64,000 bases of DNA from contig JBGSPX010000062.1 in the NCBI GenBank assembly GCA_041738345.1, positions 1-64,000 of the forward strand, in the 5' to 3' direction. The position numbers and the translations under genes were made by a program. The DNA is from Proteocatella sp041738345 (GTDB lineage Bacteria > Bacillota > Clostridia > Peptostreptococcales > Filifactoraceae). The notes below the pieces were generated by a model, which saw only the letters and a program-made list of their open reading frames with translations, was not told the origin of the DNA and did not search any database. The first letter of the stretch is position 1, and each line of letters begins with the position of its first letter. This document shows positions 8,713 to 16,270 of the stretch, one piece after another.

Positions 8713-10149
8713 ATGGGTTTTAGCAAATTCGGGTTAGATTTAAAAATATTAGAATCGCTTAATATCATAGATTATAAGGTTCCAACAAGAGTTCAAAATT
8801 TGGTTATTCCTCAAATTTTAGAGGGAAAAGATGTGATTGTATTTGAGCAAACTGGAATGGGCAAAACTGCAGCGTTTACCATTCCATTATGTCAAAAAGT
8901 AGACTGGGAAAAAAAATCTCCGCAGGTATTAGTATTATCACCTACACGAGAATTGGCAATTCAAGTTTCTCAGGAAGTAGAAAACATAGGAAAGTTAAAA
9001 AGGTTAAGAGCTCAAGTGGTTTATGGAAAGCAGAGTTTTGAAAAAGAACAACTAAATTTAAAACAAAAATGTCATTTTGTAGTAGCTACATTGGGACGGC
9101 TTAGAGATCATATTGAAAAGGGGACTATAGATTTAAGTAAGGTAGAATATTTGGTTTTAGATGAATTTGATGAGCTTATTCAAACTGGGTTTTTAGAAGA
9201 TTTGGAATTTATAATATCGAAATTGGGAAATTTAAAGCAGCGGATATTTGTATCAGCAACAATTCCAGAGCATATAAATGATGTAATCAATAAGTATTTA
9301 AAAACACCATATATATATAGTTATCAAAGTGATGAAGAGAATCAAACACTTAATCTAATAGAGAACTATTTGATTGTTAAAAATGATAATTTAGCGAATA
9401 AAGTTGATATATTGAAGCGGCTTATTGTCAAAGAAAAATCAGATAGAACAATTGTTTTTTGTAACACTCAAGCTAAGGTGGAAGAGGTTTATGAAACCCT
9501 GAGGCGTGATGTGGAGGCGGTGCTCAAAATTCATGGAGATATGGGACAAAAAGAAAGAATAAAAGCACTTAGAGACTTCAATTTGCATAAAAAAGCTATA
9601 ATGATAGCTACGAATGTAGTAGCAAGAGGAATTCATGTTGAAGATGTAAATTTAGTTGTTAACTTTGAAGTTCCTTTTGAAAAAGAAAAATATACTCATA
9701 GAATTGGAAGGACAGGTAGAGCGGGAAATGAAGGTAGAGCAGTAACTTTAGTGGATAATACAAAACTTGACATTTTCTTAGAAAAGCACTCGGAACAAGT
9801 TATTAGTAAGTACACTTTGAATGAAAAAGAAAATCTTGAGAATCATAGCGAATTTTATTCAGAGTTTACTTTTAAAAATTATAATAAATGCAAAATGAAA
9901 GAAAATAAATCAGATGTTACAAAGTTATATTTTAGAGGCGGAAAGAATAAAAAACTTAGAGTAGTTGATTTTGTAGGAGTTATTTGTAATATCGAGGGAA
10001 TTTCTGCTGAAGATGTAGGGGTAATAAAAGTTGATTTAGAACATACTACCGTAGATATTTTAAATGGAAAAGGGGAGATGGTATTTCAATCACTTAAGGA
10101 TAAAAATATAAAGGGAAAACGTATTAGAGTAGAAATTGCAAGAAGATAA
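8713..10149 (+). CDS. dbpA: DEAD-box-family RNA helicase with DbpA RNA-binding domain
   Basis: 478 residues. The Q-motif region, motif I QTGMGKT (46-52), PTRELA, SAT, the motif around VVARGIHVEDV, and HRIGRTGRAG are present. They are followed by a C-terminal DbpA-type RRM (about 400-478, VTKLYFRGGKNKKLR onwards) that in known members targets hairpin 92 of 23S rRNA. Motif II is DEFD (150-153) instead of DEAD, which is unusual for this family. It probably remodels 50S assembly intermediates, consistent with its divergent rRNA-modification neighbours. The AGAGG ribosome site and ATG are clear. Confidence 0.88.
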   Translation: MGFSKFGLDLKILESLNIIDYKVPTRVQNLVIPQILEGKDVIVFEQTGMGKTAAFTIPLCQKVDWEKKSPQVLVLSPTRELAIQVSQEVENIGKLKRLRAQVVYGKQSFEKEQLNLKQKCHFVVATLGRLRDHIEKGTIDLSKVEYLVLDEFDELIQTGFLEDLEFIISKLGNLKQRIFVSATIPEHINDVINKYLKTPYIYSYQSDEENQTLNLIENYLIVKNDNLANKVDILKRLIVKEKSDRTIVFCNTQAKVEEVYETLRRDVEAVLKIHGDMGQKERIKALRDFNLHKKAIMIATNVVARGIHVEDVNLVVNFEVPFEKEKYTHRIGRTGRAGNEGRAVTLVDNTKLDIFLEKHSEQVISKYTLNEKENLENHSEFYSEFTFKNYNKCKMKENKSDVTKLYFRGGKNKKLRVVDFVGVICNIEGISAEDVGVIKVDLEHTTVDILNGKGEMVFQSLKDKNIKGKRIRVEIARR

Positions 10150-10170
10150 TGCGTAAAATCGAATAAAACA

Positions 10171-10199
10171 TTGTAATAATAATACTTTCGTGGTAGAAT
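10171..10199 (+). promoter_or_regulatory. Promoter of ridA-mazG
   Basis: TTGTAA (10171-10176), a 17-bp spacer and TAGAAT (10194-10199), with an extended TGG just before the -10. It lies about 30 bp before the ridA start. Confidence 0.6.
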
Positions 10200-10228
10200 T
10201 AAATAAATTAAAAAATAGGAGGTTAATT

Positions 10229-10603
10229 ATGAAAAGCATATTAACAAGCAAGGCACCAGCGGCGATAGGTCCGTACTCGCAAGGCAAGGACACTAGTAAT
10301 TTTGTATTTACTTCAGGTCAACTACCTATAAATATGGAAACTGGAAATATGGAAACTGAGATTAAGGCAGCTACAAAAGCTTCTCTAGAAAATGTTAAAT
10401 CTATAATAGAAGAAGCTGGGCTTACGATGGCTGATGTTGTTAAAACTACAGTTTTTATAAGCGATATGGAAAACTTTGGTGAAATGAATGAAGTGTATGC
10501 TACTTTCTTTGGAGAAAATGCTCCTGCAAGATCTTGTGTTCAAGTTGCTAGACTTCCAAAAGATGCATTGGTTGAGATTGAAGCAATTGCAGTAAGAGGA
10601 TAG
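10229..10603 (+). CDS. ridA: RidA family reactive enamine/imine deaminase
   Basis: About 124 residues, starting at the ATG with AGGAGG 8 bases upstream; the longer in-frame GTG start has none. Family marks include APAAIGPYSQG at the N-terminus, FTSGQLP and the C-terminal ARLPKDALVEIEAIAV. RidA hydrolyses 2-aminoacrylate and related reactive enamines made by PLP enzymes. That fits an amino-acid fermenter. The stop is one base before the mazG start, so the two are co-translated. Confidence 0.92.
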   Translation: MKSILTSKAPAAIGPYSQGKDTSNFVFTSGQLPINMETGNMETEIKAATKASLENVKSIIEEAGLTMADVVKTTVFISDMENFGEMNEVYATFFGENAPARSCVQVARLPKDALVEIEAIAVRG

Positions 10604-10604
10604 T

Positions 10605-11663
10605 ATGAAAATAACGATTGTGGGACTTGGTTCAGGAGATATTTCTAATATAAGTCTAAAAGCTTATGAATTGCTTACGAAATCAGAACTTGTTTATCTT
10701 AGAACAGAAAAACATCCTGTGGTTTCTGAATTAGTAGTAAGAGGTATGAAATATACGAGTTTTGATTATATTTATGATAAAGCTGATAATTTTGAAAGCT
10801 GTTATGAAAGTATAACAGATATACTTATAGAAAACTCCGAAAAAAATCAAGTTGTATTTGCGGTACCAGGCCATCCTTGTGTTGCAGAAAAAACTGTAGA
10901 AAAATTATATTCAAAATGTGAAGCTAGAAATATAGAGATAGAGATTGTATCTTCGACAAGTTTTTTGGATGATATGTTTGTTTATCTTAAATTTGATCCT
11001 TCTAAAGGATTTTCTTTAATAGATGCTTTGGATTTTGATGAAAAAAATCTTGGGTTGAGTACAAATTTGGTATTTACTCAAGTGTATAATCGATTGACGG
11101 CATCGAATTTAAAATTAAAATTGATGGAAATATTGCATGAAGATACTAAAGTAGTACTATTTAAGGCGGCAGGAATAAAGAATTTAGAACAAAAAATGAC
11201 GGTAAAGCTTCATGAACTAGATAGGTCGGATTTTGAATTTGACTATTTAACTAGTGTGTTTATTCCCATGCCATATGAGACAAAATATGCTTCATTAGAT
11301 CAATTTGTGGAAACTATAGCTATGTTAAGAGGGGAAAATGGTTGTCCTTGGGATAAGGAACAAACTAGAGAGACTCTACTTCCGCATTTTTATGAAGAAC
11401 TAGAAGAATTTGACTTAGCTGTAAAAAATGATGATATTGACAACATGGTTGAAGAATTAGGAGATTTGCTTCTGCATATAGTATTGCAGGCTCAAATTGG
11501 AAAAGAAGAAGAACTCTTTGACATTAATGATATAATAAATAGCATAAGTGAGAAGATTGTAAGAAGGCATCCCCATGTTTTTGGAAAAGAGAAAGCTTTT
11601 ACCAAAGAAGATGTAGATTTGATATGGGAAAGAGTGAAAAAACAGGAAAAAATGACAAAATAG
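10605..11663 (+). CDS. mazG: Tetrapyrrole methylase-like/MazG nucleotide pyrophosphohydrolase fusion (YabN type)
   Basis: 352 residues in two domains. Residues 1-220 form a SAM-dependent tetrapyrrole-methylase-like fold (GLGSGD start, VPGHPCVAE loop). Residues 240-350 form a MazG all-alpha NTP pyrophosphohydrolase with GCPWDKEQT and the metal-binding EELEEF and EELGDLLLH. Only one MazG domain is present, where many bacterial MazG proteins have two. It probably hydrolyses aberrant or excess NTPs. The role of the methylase half is unknown in the family. It sits between ridA and HU, as in other Firmicutes where mazG precedes hup. Confidence 0.88.
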   Translation: MKITIVGLGSGDISNISLKAYELLTKSELVYLRTEKHPVVSELVVRGMKYTSFDYIYDKADNFESCYESITDILIENSEKNQVVFAVPGHPCVAEKTVEKLYSKCEARNIEIEIVSSTSFLDDMFVYLKFDPSKGFSLIDALDFDEKNLGLSTNLVFTQVYNRLTASNLKLKLMEILHEDTKVVLFKAAGIKNLEQKMTVKLHELDRSDFEFDYLTSVFIPMPYETKYASLDQFVETIAMLRGENGCPWDKEQTRETLLPHFYEELEEFDLAVKNDDIDNMVEELGDLLLHIVLQAQIGKEEELFDINDIINSISEKIVRRHPHVFGKEKAFTKEDVDLIWERVKKQEKMTK

Positions 11664-11786
11664 TGTAAAACCCTTGACTTAATAGCTTTTTTTTGATAAA
11701 ACTATAAGACAAGAGGTTAAAATTTTTAAATACTTACAATTTGCAGTATTTAGAAAAAAATGTGATTTATCAGATTTTAAATCAAG

Positions 11787-11815
11787 TTGTAGGATTTTAA
11801 TTTAACTTTTATTAT
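11787..11815 (+). promoter_or_regulatory. Promoter-proximal start site for HU
   Basis: TTGTAG (11787-11792), 17 bp, TATTAT (11810-11815), 25 bp before the HU start. A second candidate lies upstream: TTGACT at 11674-11679 with a weak TAAAAC at 17 bp spacing. An 8-bp hairpin (11727-11734 with 11745-11752) falls between them. Confidence 0.45.
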
Positions 11816-11840
11816 ACTTATATTTTTAGGAGGTACTATA

Positions 11841-12119
11841 ATGAATAAGGCCGAATTAGTAGCAAAAATGGCTGCGAAATGCGAATTAACTAAGAAAGAT
11901 ACAGAGCTTGCTCTGAATGCATTTATGGCGTGCGTTGAAGAAGCGCTAGTAGAAGGAGAAAAAGTTCAGTTAGTTGGATTTGGTTCTTTTGAAACAAGAG
12001 AGAGAGCTGCGAGAGAAGGAAGAAACCCAAAAAATCCTACAGAGACAATCACAATTCAAGCTTCAAAAGCTCCAGCATTTAAAGCTGGAAAAGGCTTAAA
12101 AGAAAAGGTTAATAAGTAA
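11841..12119 (+). CDS. hup: HU-type DNA-binding protein
   Basis: 92 residues, the standard length of a histone-like HU subunit. The N-terminal helices (MNKAELVAKMA) and the DNA-binding arm region are plain: GFGSFETRERAAREGRNPKNPTE-type sequence includes the proline at the arm tip. It binds and bends DNA as a dimer and compacts the nucleoid. AGGAGG lies 7 bases before the ATG. The gene is followed by a strong terminator, and the G+C- and codon-richer composition fits high expression. Confidence 0.96.
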   Translation: MNKAELVAKMAAKCELTKKDTELALNAFMACVEEALVEGEKVQLVGFGSFETRERAAREGRNPKNPTETITIQASKAPAFKAGKGLKEKVNK

Positions 12120-12148
12120 GAAAATTAACAAAATATTTTTATTATACA

Positions 12149-12198
12149 AATAGGTGTGTTTAAAATTGGATTCTCAACTTTAAACACACCTATTTTAA
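12149..12198 (+). terminator. Terminator of HU
   Basis: A 16-bp perfect stem: AATAGGTGTGTTTAAA at 12149-12164 pairs with 12179-12194. It is followed by TTAATT. The tail is short, but the stem is strong. Confidence 0.75.
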
Positions 12199-12209
12199 TT
12201 AAATGTATA

Positions 12210-12247
12210 AAAAATTGTCGCTGCAGTTTTAGCAGGCGACAATTTTT
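12210..12247 (-). terminator. Terminator of the aminotransferase gene
   Basis: A stem of AAAAATTGTCGC (12210-12221) with its complement (12236-12247), extended by GC pairs towards the loop. It gives a T-run on the minus strand, 26 bp past the aminotransferase stop. Confidence 0.75.
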
Positions 12248-12272
12248 AAACTTAATATAATTTTATTAAAAA

Positions 12273-13469
12273 CTATTTTTTTAAAGCAGTATATGCTTTA
12301 AGTCCTTCTTTTAAGCAATTCATAGCTTTTTCTAGTTCTTTAGCATTTAATACATATGCAATTCTAGCTTCATTTTTTCCTAAACCACTAGTTGCATAGA
12401 ATCCTTCTGCAGGAGCCATCATAACAGTTTCTCCATTTAAGTCAAATTCTTTAAGCATCCAGATTATGAAATCTTCAGCATCTTCTACTGGAAGTTTAGC
12501 TACAACGTAAAGTGCACCTTTAGGTTGTTCGCAAATAACGCCTGGCATTTCTTGAAGTGCTTTATAAACGATATCACGTCTTTCTTTATATTCGTTGCAA
12601 ACTTCATCATAGTAAGCTTTTGGCATTTTGTAAAGCTCAACAGCTCCAACTTGCTCTATTGTAGGAACACATAGTCTTCCTTGACAAAGCTTCATGATTT
12701 GAGCTATAAGAGGTTTATTCTTGCAAGCAAGAGAACCTATTCTAGCGCCACAAGCACTGAATCTCTTAGAAACAGATTCAATAAGTATAACTCTATCGGC
12801 TGCATCTTCCATGCTTGCAAAACTTGTGTGAACTTCGCCATCGTAGATGAATTCTCTGTAAACTTCATCAGATATTATAAATAAGTCTTTTTCGATAGCA
12901 ATGTCAGCAAGCATTCTAACTTCTTCTTTAGTGTAAACAACACCAGTTGGATTTCCTGGGTTAGAAAGAAGGATAGCTTTAGTTTTTGGAGTTATTGCCG
13001 CTAAAACTTCTGCTTTAGAAGGCAAATGGAATCCATTTTCAGCTGTTGTAGTAACTGGAGTAAGACTTACATCAACTGTTGAACCAAATCCATTATAGTT
13101 AGTATAGAATGGCTCAGGAACAAGAATTTGATCCCCAGCATCACAAACAGCTAGCATAGCAAACATAAGTGCTTCACTTCCTCCGTTTGTTATAAGTATT
13201 TCGTCTTTGTCGTAATTTAGGTCATATTCCTTGTAGTAGTCAACTATCGCATCTATAAGTTCTGGTATTCCTTGTGAAAGTGCATACTCTAATACTTCTG
13301 CGTCAAATTTTCTTACTGCGTCAAAAAATACAGTAGGAGTTTTTACATCTGGTTGTCCTATATTAAGATGATAAACTTTTCTCCCTGCTGCTTTAGCTTC
13401 TTGAGCATAAGGAACTAGTCTTCTAACTGGTGAAGACTGCATTGCTTCAATTCTTTTTGAAAATCTCAT
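12273..13469 (-). CDS. PLP-dependent class I/II aminotransferase (aspartate aminotransferase-like)
   Basis: 398 residues of fold-type I. NIGQPDVKTP lies at about 36-45, the PLP-contacting SNPGNPTG at about 170, the EVYREFIYDG region, and ESVSKRFSACGARIG with the Schiff-base lysine at about 236. The nearest functional class is AspC-like amino acid aminotransferase, using 2-oxoglutarate or another oxoacid as acceptor. Substrate range cannot be read from the sequence. It is monocistronic, with its own terminator and an AAGGAG site. It fits amino acid fermentation and glutamate shuttling. Confidence 0.85.
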   Translation of the reverse strand: MRFSKRIEAMQSSPVRRLVPYAQEAKAAGRKVYHLNIGQPDVKTPTVFFDAVRKFDAEVLEYALSQGIPELIDAIVDYYKEYDLNYDKDEILITNGGSEALMFAMLAVCDAGDQILVPEPFYTNYNGFGSTVDVSLTPVTTTAENGFHLPSKAEVLAAITPKTKAILLSNPGNPTGVVYTKEEVRMLADIAIEKDLFIISDEVYREFIYDGEVHTSFASMEDAADRVILIESVSKRFSACGARIGSLACKNKPLIAQIMKLCQGRLCVPTIEQVGAVELYKMPKAYYDEVCNEYKERRDIVYKALQEMPGVICEQPKGALYVVAKLPVEDAEDFIIWMLKEFDLNGETVMMAPAEGFYATSGLGKNEARIAYVLNAKELEKAMNCLKEGLKAYTALKK

Positions 13470-13611
13470 GATAATCTATCTCCTTACAATTATTATTTTT
13501 TACTACTCTAATATATCACAAAAAATAATAAAGTAAAACACTAAAACTAAAAATATAAAAGGTTATCCTTTTAACAAACTAATTCGAATAGCATAAACGT
13601 TTTTCATGGTA

Positions 13612-13640
13612 TTACAATTAGTTTTCCGGTATGATATAAT
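13612..13640 (+). promoter_or_regulatory. Promoter of the UspA-like gene
   Basis: TTACAA (13612-13617), a 17-bp spacer and consensus TATAAT (13635-13640), 25 bp before the start codon. Confidence 0.65.
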
Positions 13641-13664
13641 ATCCTCTAAAGGAGGAGTTGCGAG

Positions 13665-14045
13665 ATGACGGGAAAAAGAGTTATGGTTTGTGTCACAGAT
13701 CAAAAGGTTTGTGAAAAGCTTATATACAATGCCTTGAAAATATTAGAGACTAGTCCAGGCGAGATTTATGTTATACATGTTTCTAAAGAAAGTGTTATAC
13801 AAAATGAAGAATCTGGAGAAGCACTTGAATATTTGTTTGGAATATGTAATAAATTTAGTGCATCACTTACAGTGGTGAAGTCTGATAATGTATTGGATTC
13901 ATTAGTAGATGCGGCGCTTAGAAACAAAATAGATACGATAATTATGGGAAAAAGCAGAAATGCTGATCCGAATACTAGTATAATATGTGATTTAAGAGCG
14001 AAATTAGGAGAAAAAATAGATATAAATGTAGTTCCAACCGTTTAG
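13665..14045 (+). CDS. UspA-like (universal stress protein/KdpD-type) protein
   Basis: 126 residues. The pattern MVCVTDQKVCEKLIYNAL, then IYVIHV, then DTIIMGKSRNADPNTSIICDL, follows the alpha/beta Usp fold. The end of the nucleotide-binding loop (GKSRN..) is present but not the full G-2x-G-9x-G-S/T signature, so ATP binding is doubtful. It resembles the Usp domain found in KdpD more than a stand-alone UspA. The two following genes are close by and on the same strand. Role unknown. Confidence 0.65.
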   Translation: MTGKRVMVCVTDQKVCEKLIYNALKILETSPGEIYVIHVSKESVIQNEESGEALEYLFGICNKFSASLTVVKSDNVLDSLVDAALRNKIDTIIMGKSRNADPNTSIICDLRAKLGEKIDINVVPTV

Positions 14046-14062
14046 TAAGAAAGAGAGGCTTT

Positions 14063-14278
14063 GTGGAAGAACGATTGATTTATAAGATAATATTAGATAA
14101 TGACGAAAATAGATTTTTCCTTACAAGTGTAGATGTTAAAGAATATTTAGAAAAAAACAGGTTTATGATGCTTAATGAAGAAAATACTGGAGAAAAACTT
14201 ATAATAAATACTGCTCATATTGTAGTATTATCTGAAGTTAAAAATATATCTTTAAAGTCCAGATTTATACTTGAATAA
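14063..14278 (+). CDS. Small conserved-looking protein of unknown function (GTG start)
   Basis: 71 residues starting at GTG, with AGAGAGG 8 bases upstream. No membrane segment or cysteine. The chain has a beta-like start (LIYKIILDNDENRFFLTSVD), a short charged helix and a second hydrophobic stretch (KLIINTAHIVVLSEV). I do not recognise the family. It sits 17 bp after the UspA-like gene and 18 bp before the aminopeptidase, so it is probably transcribed with both. Confidence 0.6.
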   Translation: MEERLIYKIILDNDENRFFLTSVDVKEYLEKNRFMMLNEENTGEKLIINTAHIVVLSEVKNISLKSRFILE

Positions 14279-14296
14279 TATTTTAAGGAGTATGAT

Positions 14297-15694
14297 ATGA
14301 AAAATTTGGAAATAAAGAATGCTTGGTTGAAGTTAAAGCCTGAGGAAATTATTGATGTTGAAAAAATTTCACAAAAATACATGGAATTTATAGATGTTTC
14401 AAAAACGGAGAGAATGTGTATTAAAGAAATAATTAAGCAGGCTAAAGAAGTTGGTTTTGAAGATTTAAATGATATAATAGAGCGTAAAACTCCTTTGAAA
14501 AGAGGCATGAAGATATGTGCAAATTATAAAGATAAAGCAGCAGCACTTTTTGTTGTAGGAAGTAAAAGTATAGAATCTGGATTTAAAATGATTGGAGCAC
14601 ATGTAGATTCTCCAAGAATTGACTTAAAGCCAAATCCATTATATGAAGATTCCAATATGGCTCTTCTTAAGACTCACTACTACGGAGGAATTAAAAAATA
14701 TCAATGGACTACTATACCACTAAGTCTTTATGGAACCGCTTATACAGTTGATTCTGAAAAAATAGAAATTTCAATTGGAGATGATGAAAAAGATCCTGTG
14801 TTTTTTATAAATGACCTATTGATTCATCTATCAGCTGATCAAATGCAGCTAAAAGCTTCAGATTTAATCAAAGGAGAACAGTTAAATGTAGTTGCTGGCA
14901 GTAGACCTTTAAATTTGGATAGTGAAGGAAAAGAGCAAAAAGATGCATTTAAAGGGCAAGTGCTTAATATACTTAAAGAAAAATATAATTTAGATACAAA
15001 AAGTTTTCTTACCGCAGAATTTGAACTTGTACCTTCGGGAAAAGCAAGAGAAGTAGGTTTTGATAAATCGATGATAATGGCTTATGGACATGACGATAGA
15101 GCTTGTGCATTTGCTTCCTTGAGTGCTATACTTAATCATGAAGCAGGTGAATTTATGACTTGTGCGGTATTTTCGGATAAAGAAGAAGTGGGTTCTCAAG
15201 GAAATACTGGAATGCAATCTAGATTTTTTGAAAATATGGTGGCCGAACTTATAAATCTTGAATCGAATTATTCTGAATTAAAGCTTAGAAGAGCGTTTGC
15301 AAATGCAAAAGTACTTTCGGCTGATGTTAATTGTTGTTTAGATCCAACTTTTCCAGAAGTTTCAGAAAAAAATAACACTGCAATTTTAGGAAATGGTGTG
15401 GTTTTGACAAAATATACAGGTGCAAGAGGTAAAAGCGGTTGTAATGATGCTAATTCAGAGTTTATGTTTGAAGTATCACAAATATTTGATAAAAATGATG
15501 TTGTATGGCAAACGGGGGAACTAGGCAAAGTAGACCAAGGCGGTGGTGGAACTATAGCATATATAGTTGCAAATTACGGTGCAGAAGTTATAGATTGTGG
15601 AACTGCAATTTTGAGCATGCATGCTCCTTATGAAATTGTTAGCAAGGTTGATTTATATATGACATATAAAGCCTATTTAAATTTTTTGAAATAA
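14297..15694 (+). CDS. M18-family aminopeptidase
   Basis: 465 residues of zinc metallo-aminopeptidase (aspartyl aminopeptidase family). GAHVDSPRIDLKPNP carries the first metal histidine (about 95), YGHDDRACA the bridging aspartate (about 262) and SDKEEVGSQGN the catalytic glutamate pair (about 295). A terminal HAPYE histidine lies near 448. It releases N-terminal, often acidic, residues from peptides in the cytoplasm. AAGGAG precedes the ATG. It is the last gene of a short operon and is followed by a terminator. It fits peptide use by an amino-acid fermenter. Confidence 0.9.
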   Translation: MKNLEIKNAWLKLKPEEIIDVEKISQKYMEFIDVSKTERMCIKEIIKQAKEVGFEDLNDIIERKTPLKRGMKICANYKDKAAALFVVGSKSIESGFKMIGAHVDSPRIDLKPNPLYEDSNMALLKTHYYGGIKKYQWTTIPLSLYGTAYTVDSEKIEISIGDDEKDPVFFINDLLIHLSADQMQLKASDLIKGEQLNVVAGSRPLNLDSEGKEQKDAFKGQVLNILKEKYNLDTKSFLTAEFELVPSGKAREVGFDKSMIMAYGHDDRACAFASLSAILNHEAGEFMTCAVFSDKEEVGSQGNTGMQSRFFENMVAELINLESNYSELKLRRAFANAKVLSADVNCCLDPTFPEVSEKNNTAILGNGVVLTKYTGARGKSGCNDANSEFMFEVSQIFDKNDVVWQTGELGKVDQGGGGTIAYIVANYGAEVIDCGTAILSMHAPYEIVSKVDLYMTYKAYLNFLK

Positions 15695-15727
15695 AATAAA
15701 GCATTATTAATAAATATTAAAATAAAC

Positions 15728-15760
15728 AAAAAATCTGCTAAATTTTGCAGGTTTTTTTCT
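15728..15760 (+). terminator. Terminator after the M18 aminopeptidase
   Basis: CTGC/GCAG hairpin core within A-run and T-run arms (15728-15760), ending in seven T residues. The GC core is small. The remainder of the gap to 15913 is AT-rich, with no further feature I can support. Confidence 0.6.
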
Positions 15761-15913
15761 TTGAAAATAAATAAAAAATTGCAATTATTTAAAAATATTG
15801 AAAATACCCCTAGAAATATTTAAGATTTACTGATAGAATGTTTCTGGATTGTAAAACAGTAAATTCTATATTTGTTCAATAAAACAGATGTTTTTATTCT
15901 AGGGAGAATGTTT

Positions 15914-16258
15914 ATGAATAGTAAACAAATAGGAGATTTTGGTGAAGAATTAGCATCGAAGTTTTTGATAGAAAAAGGATATTTGATATTAAGTAGAAAC
16001 TATAGAAGCAAATCTGGCGAAATAGATATTATTTCTAAGATAAATAATACATTGGTTTTTGTAGAAGTTAAAACTAGGAAAAATGATGATTTTGTTTATG
16101 CGAGAGAAGCTGTAAATCAAAAAAAACAAGAAAGAATAAGAAACACCGCTAGGAAATATATTTTCGAAAGTAGATGTAAATATGAGAATATAAGGTTTGA
16201 CGTTATAGAGATATATACACAAAAAAAACTTATAGGCCATTTTGAAGATGCTTTTTAA
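15914..16258 (+). CDS. YraN/UPF0102 family PD-(D/E)XK nuclease-like protein
   Basis: 114 residues from the ATG at 15914, chosen because AGGGAG lies 7 bases upstream; an in-frame ATG at 15908 is too close to it. The family core GDFGEELASKFL, then NYRSKSGEIDIIS with LVFVEVKTRKN, supplies the E, D and ExK residues of a Holliday-junction-resolvase-like fold. The function is not established for the family. It lies directly before comM and dprA, a usual clostridial arrangement that suggests a DNA processing role. Confidence 0.88.
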   Translation: MNSKQIGDFGEELASKFLIEKGYLILSRNYRSKSGEIDIISKINNTLVFVEVKTRKNDDFVYAREAVNQKKQERIRNTARKYIFESRCKYENIRFDVIEIYTQKKLIGHFEDAF

Positions 16259-16270
16259 GGGGGGATTTTT

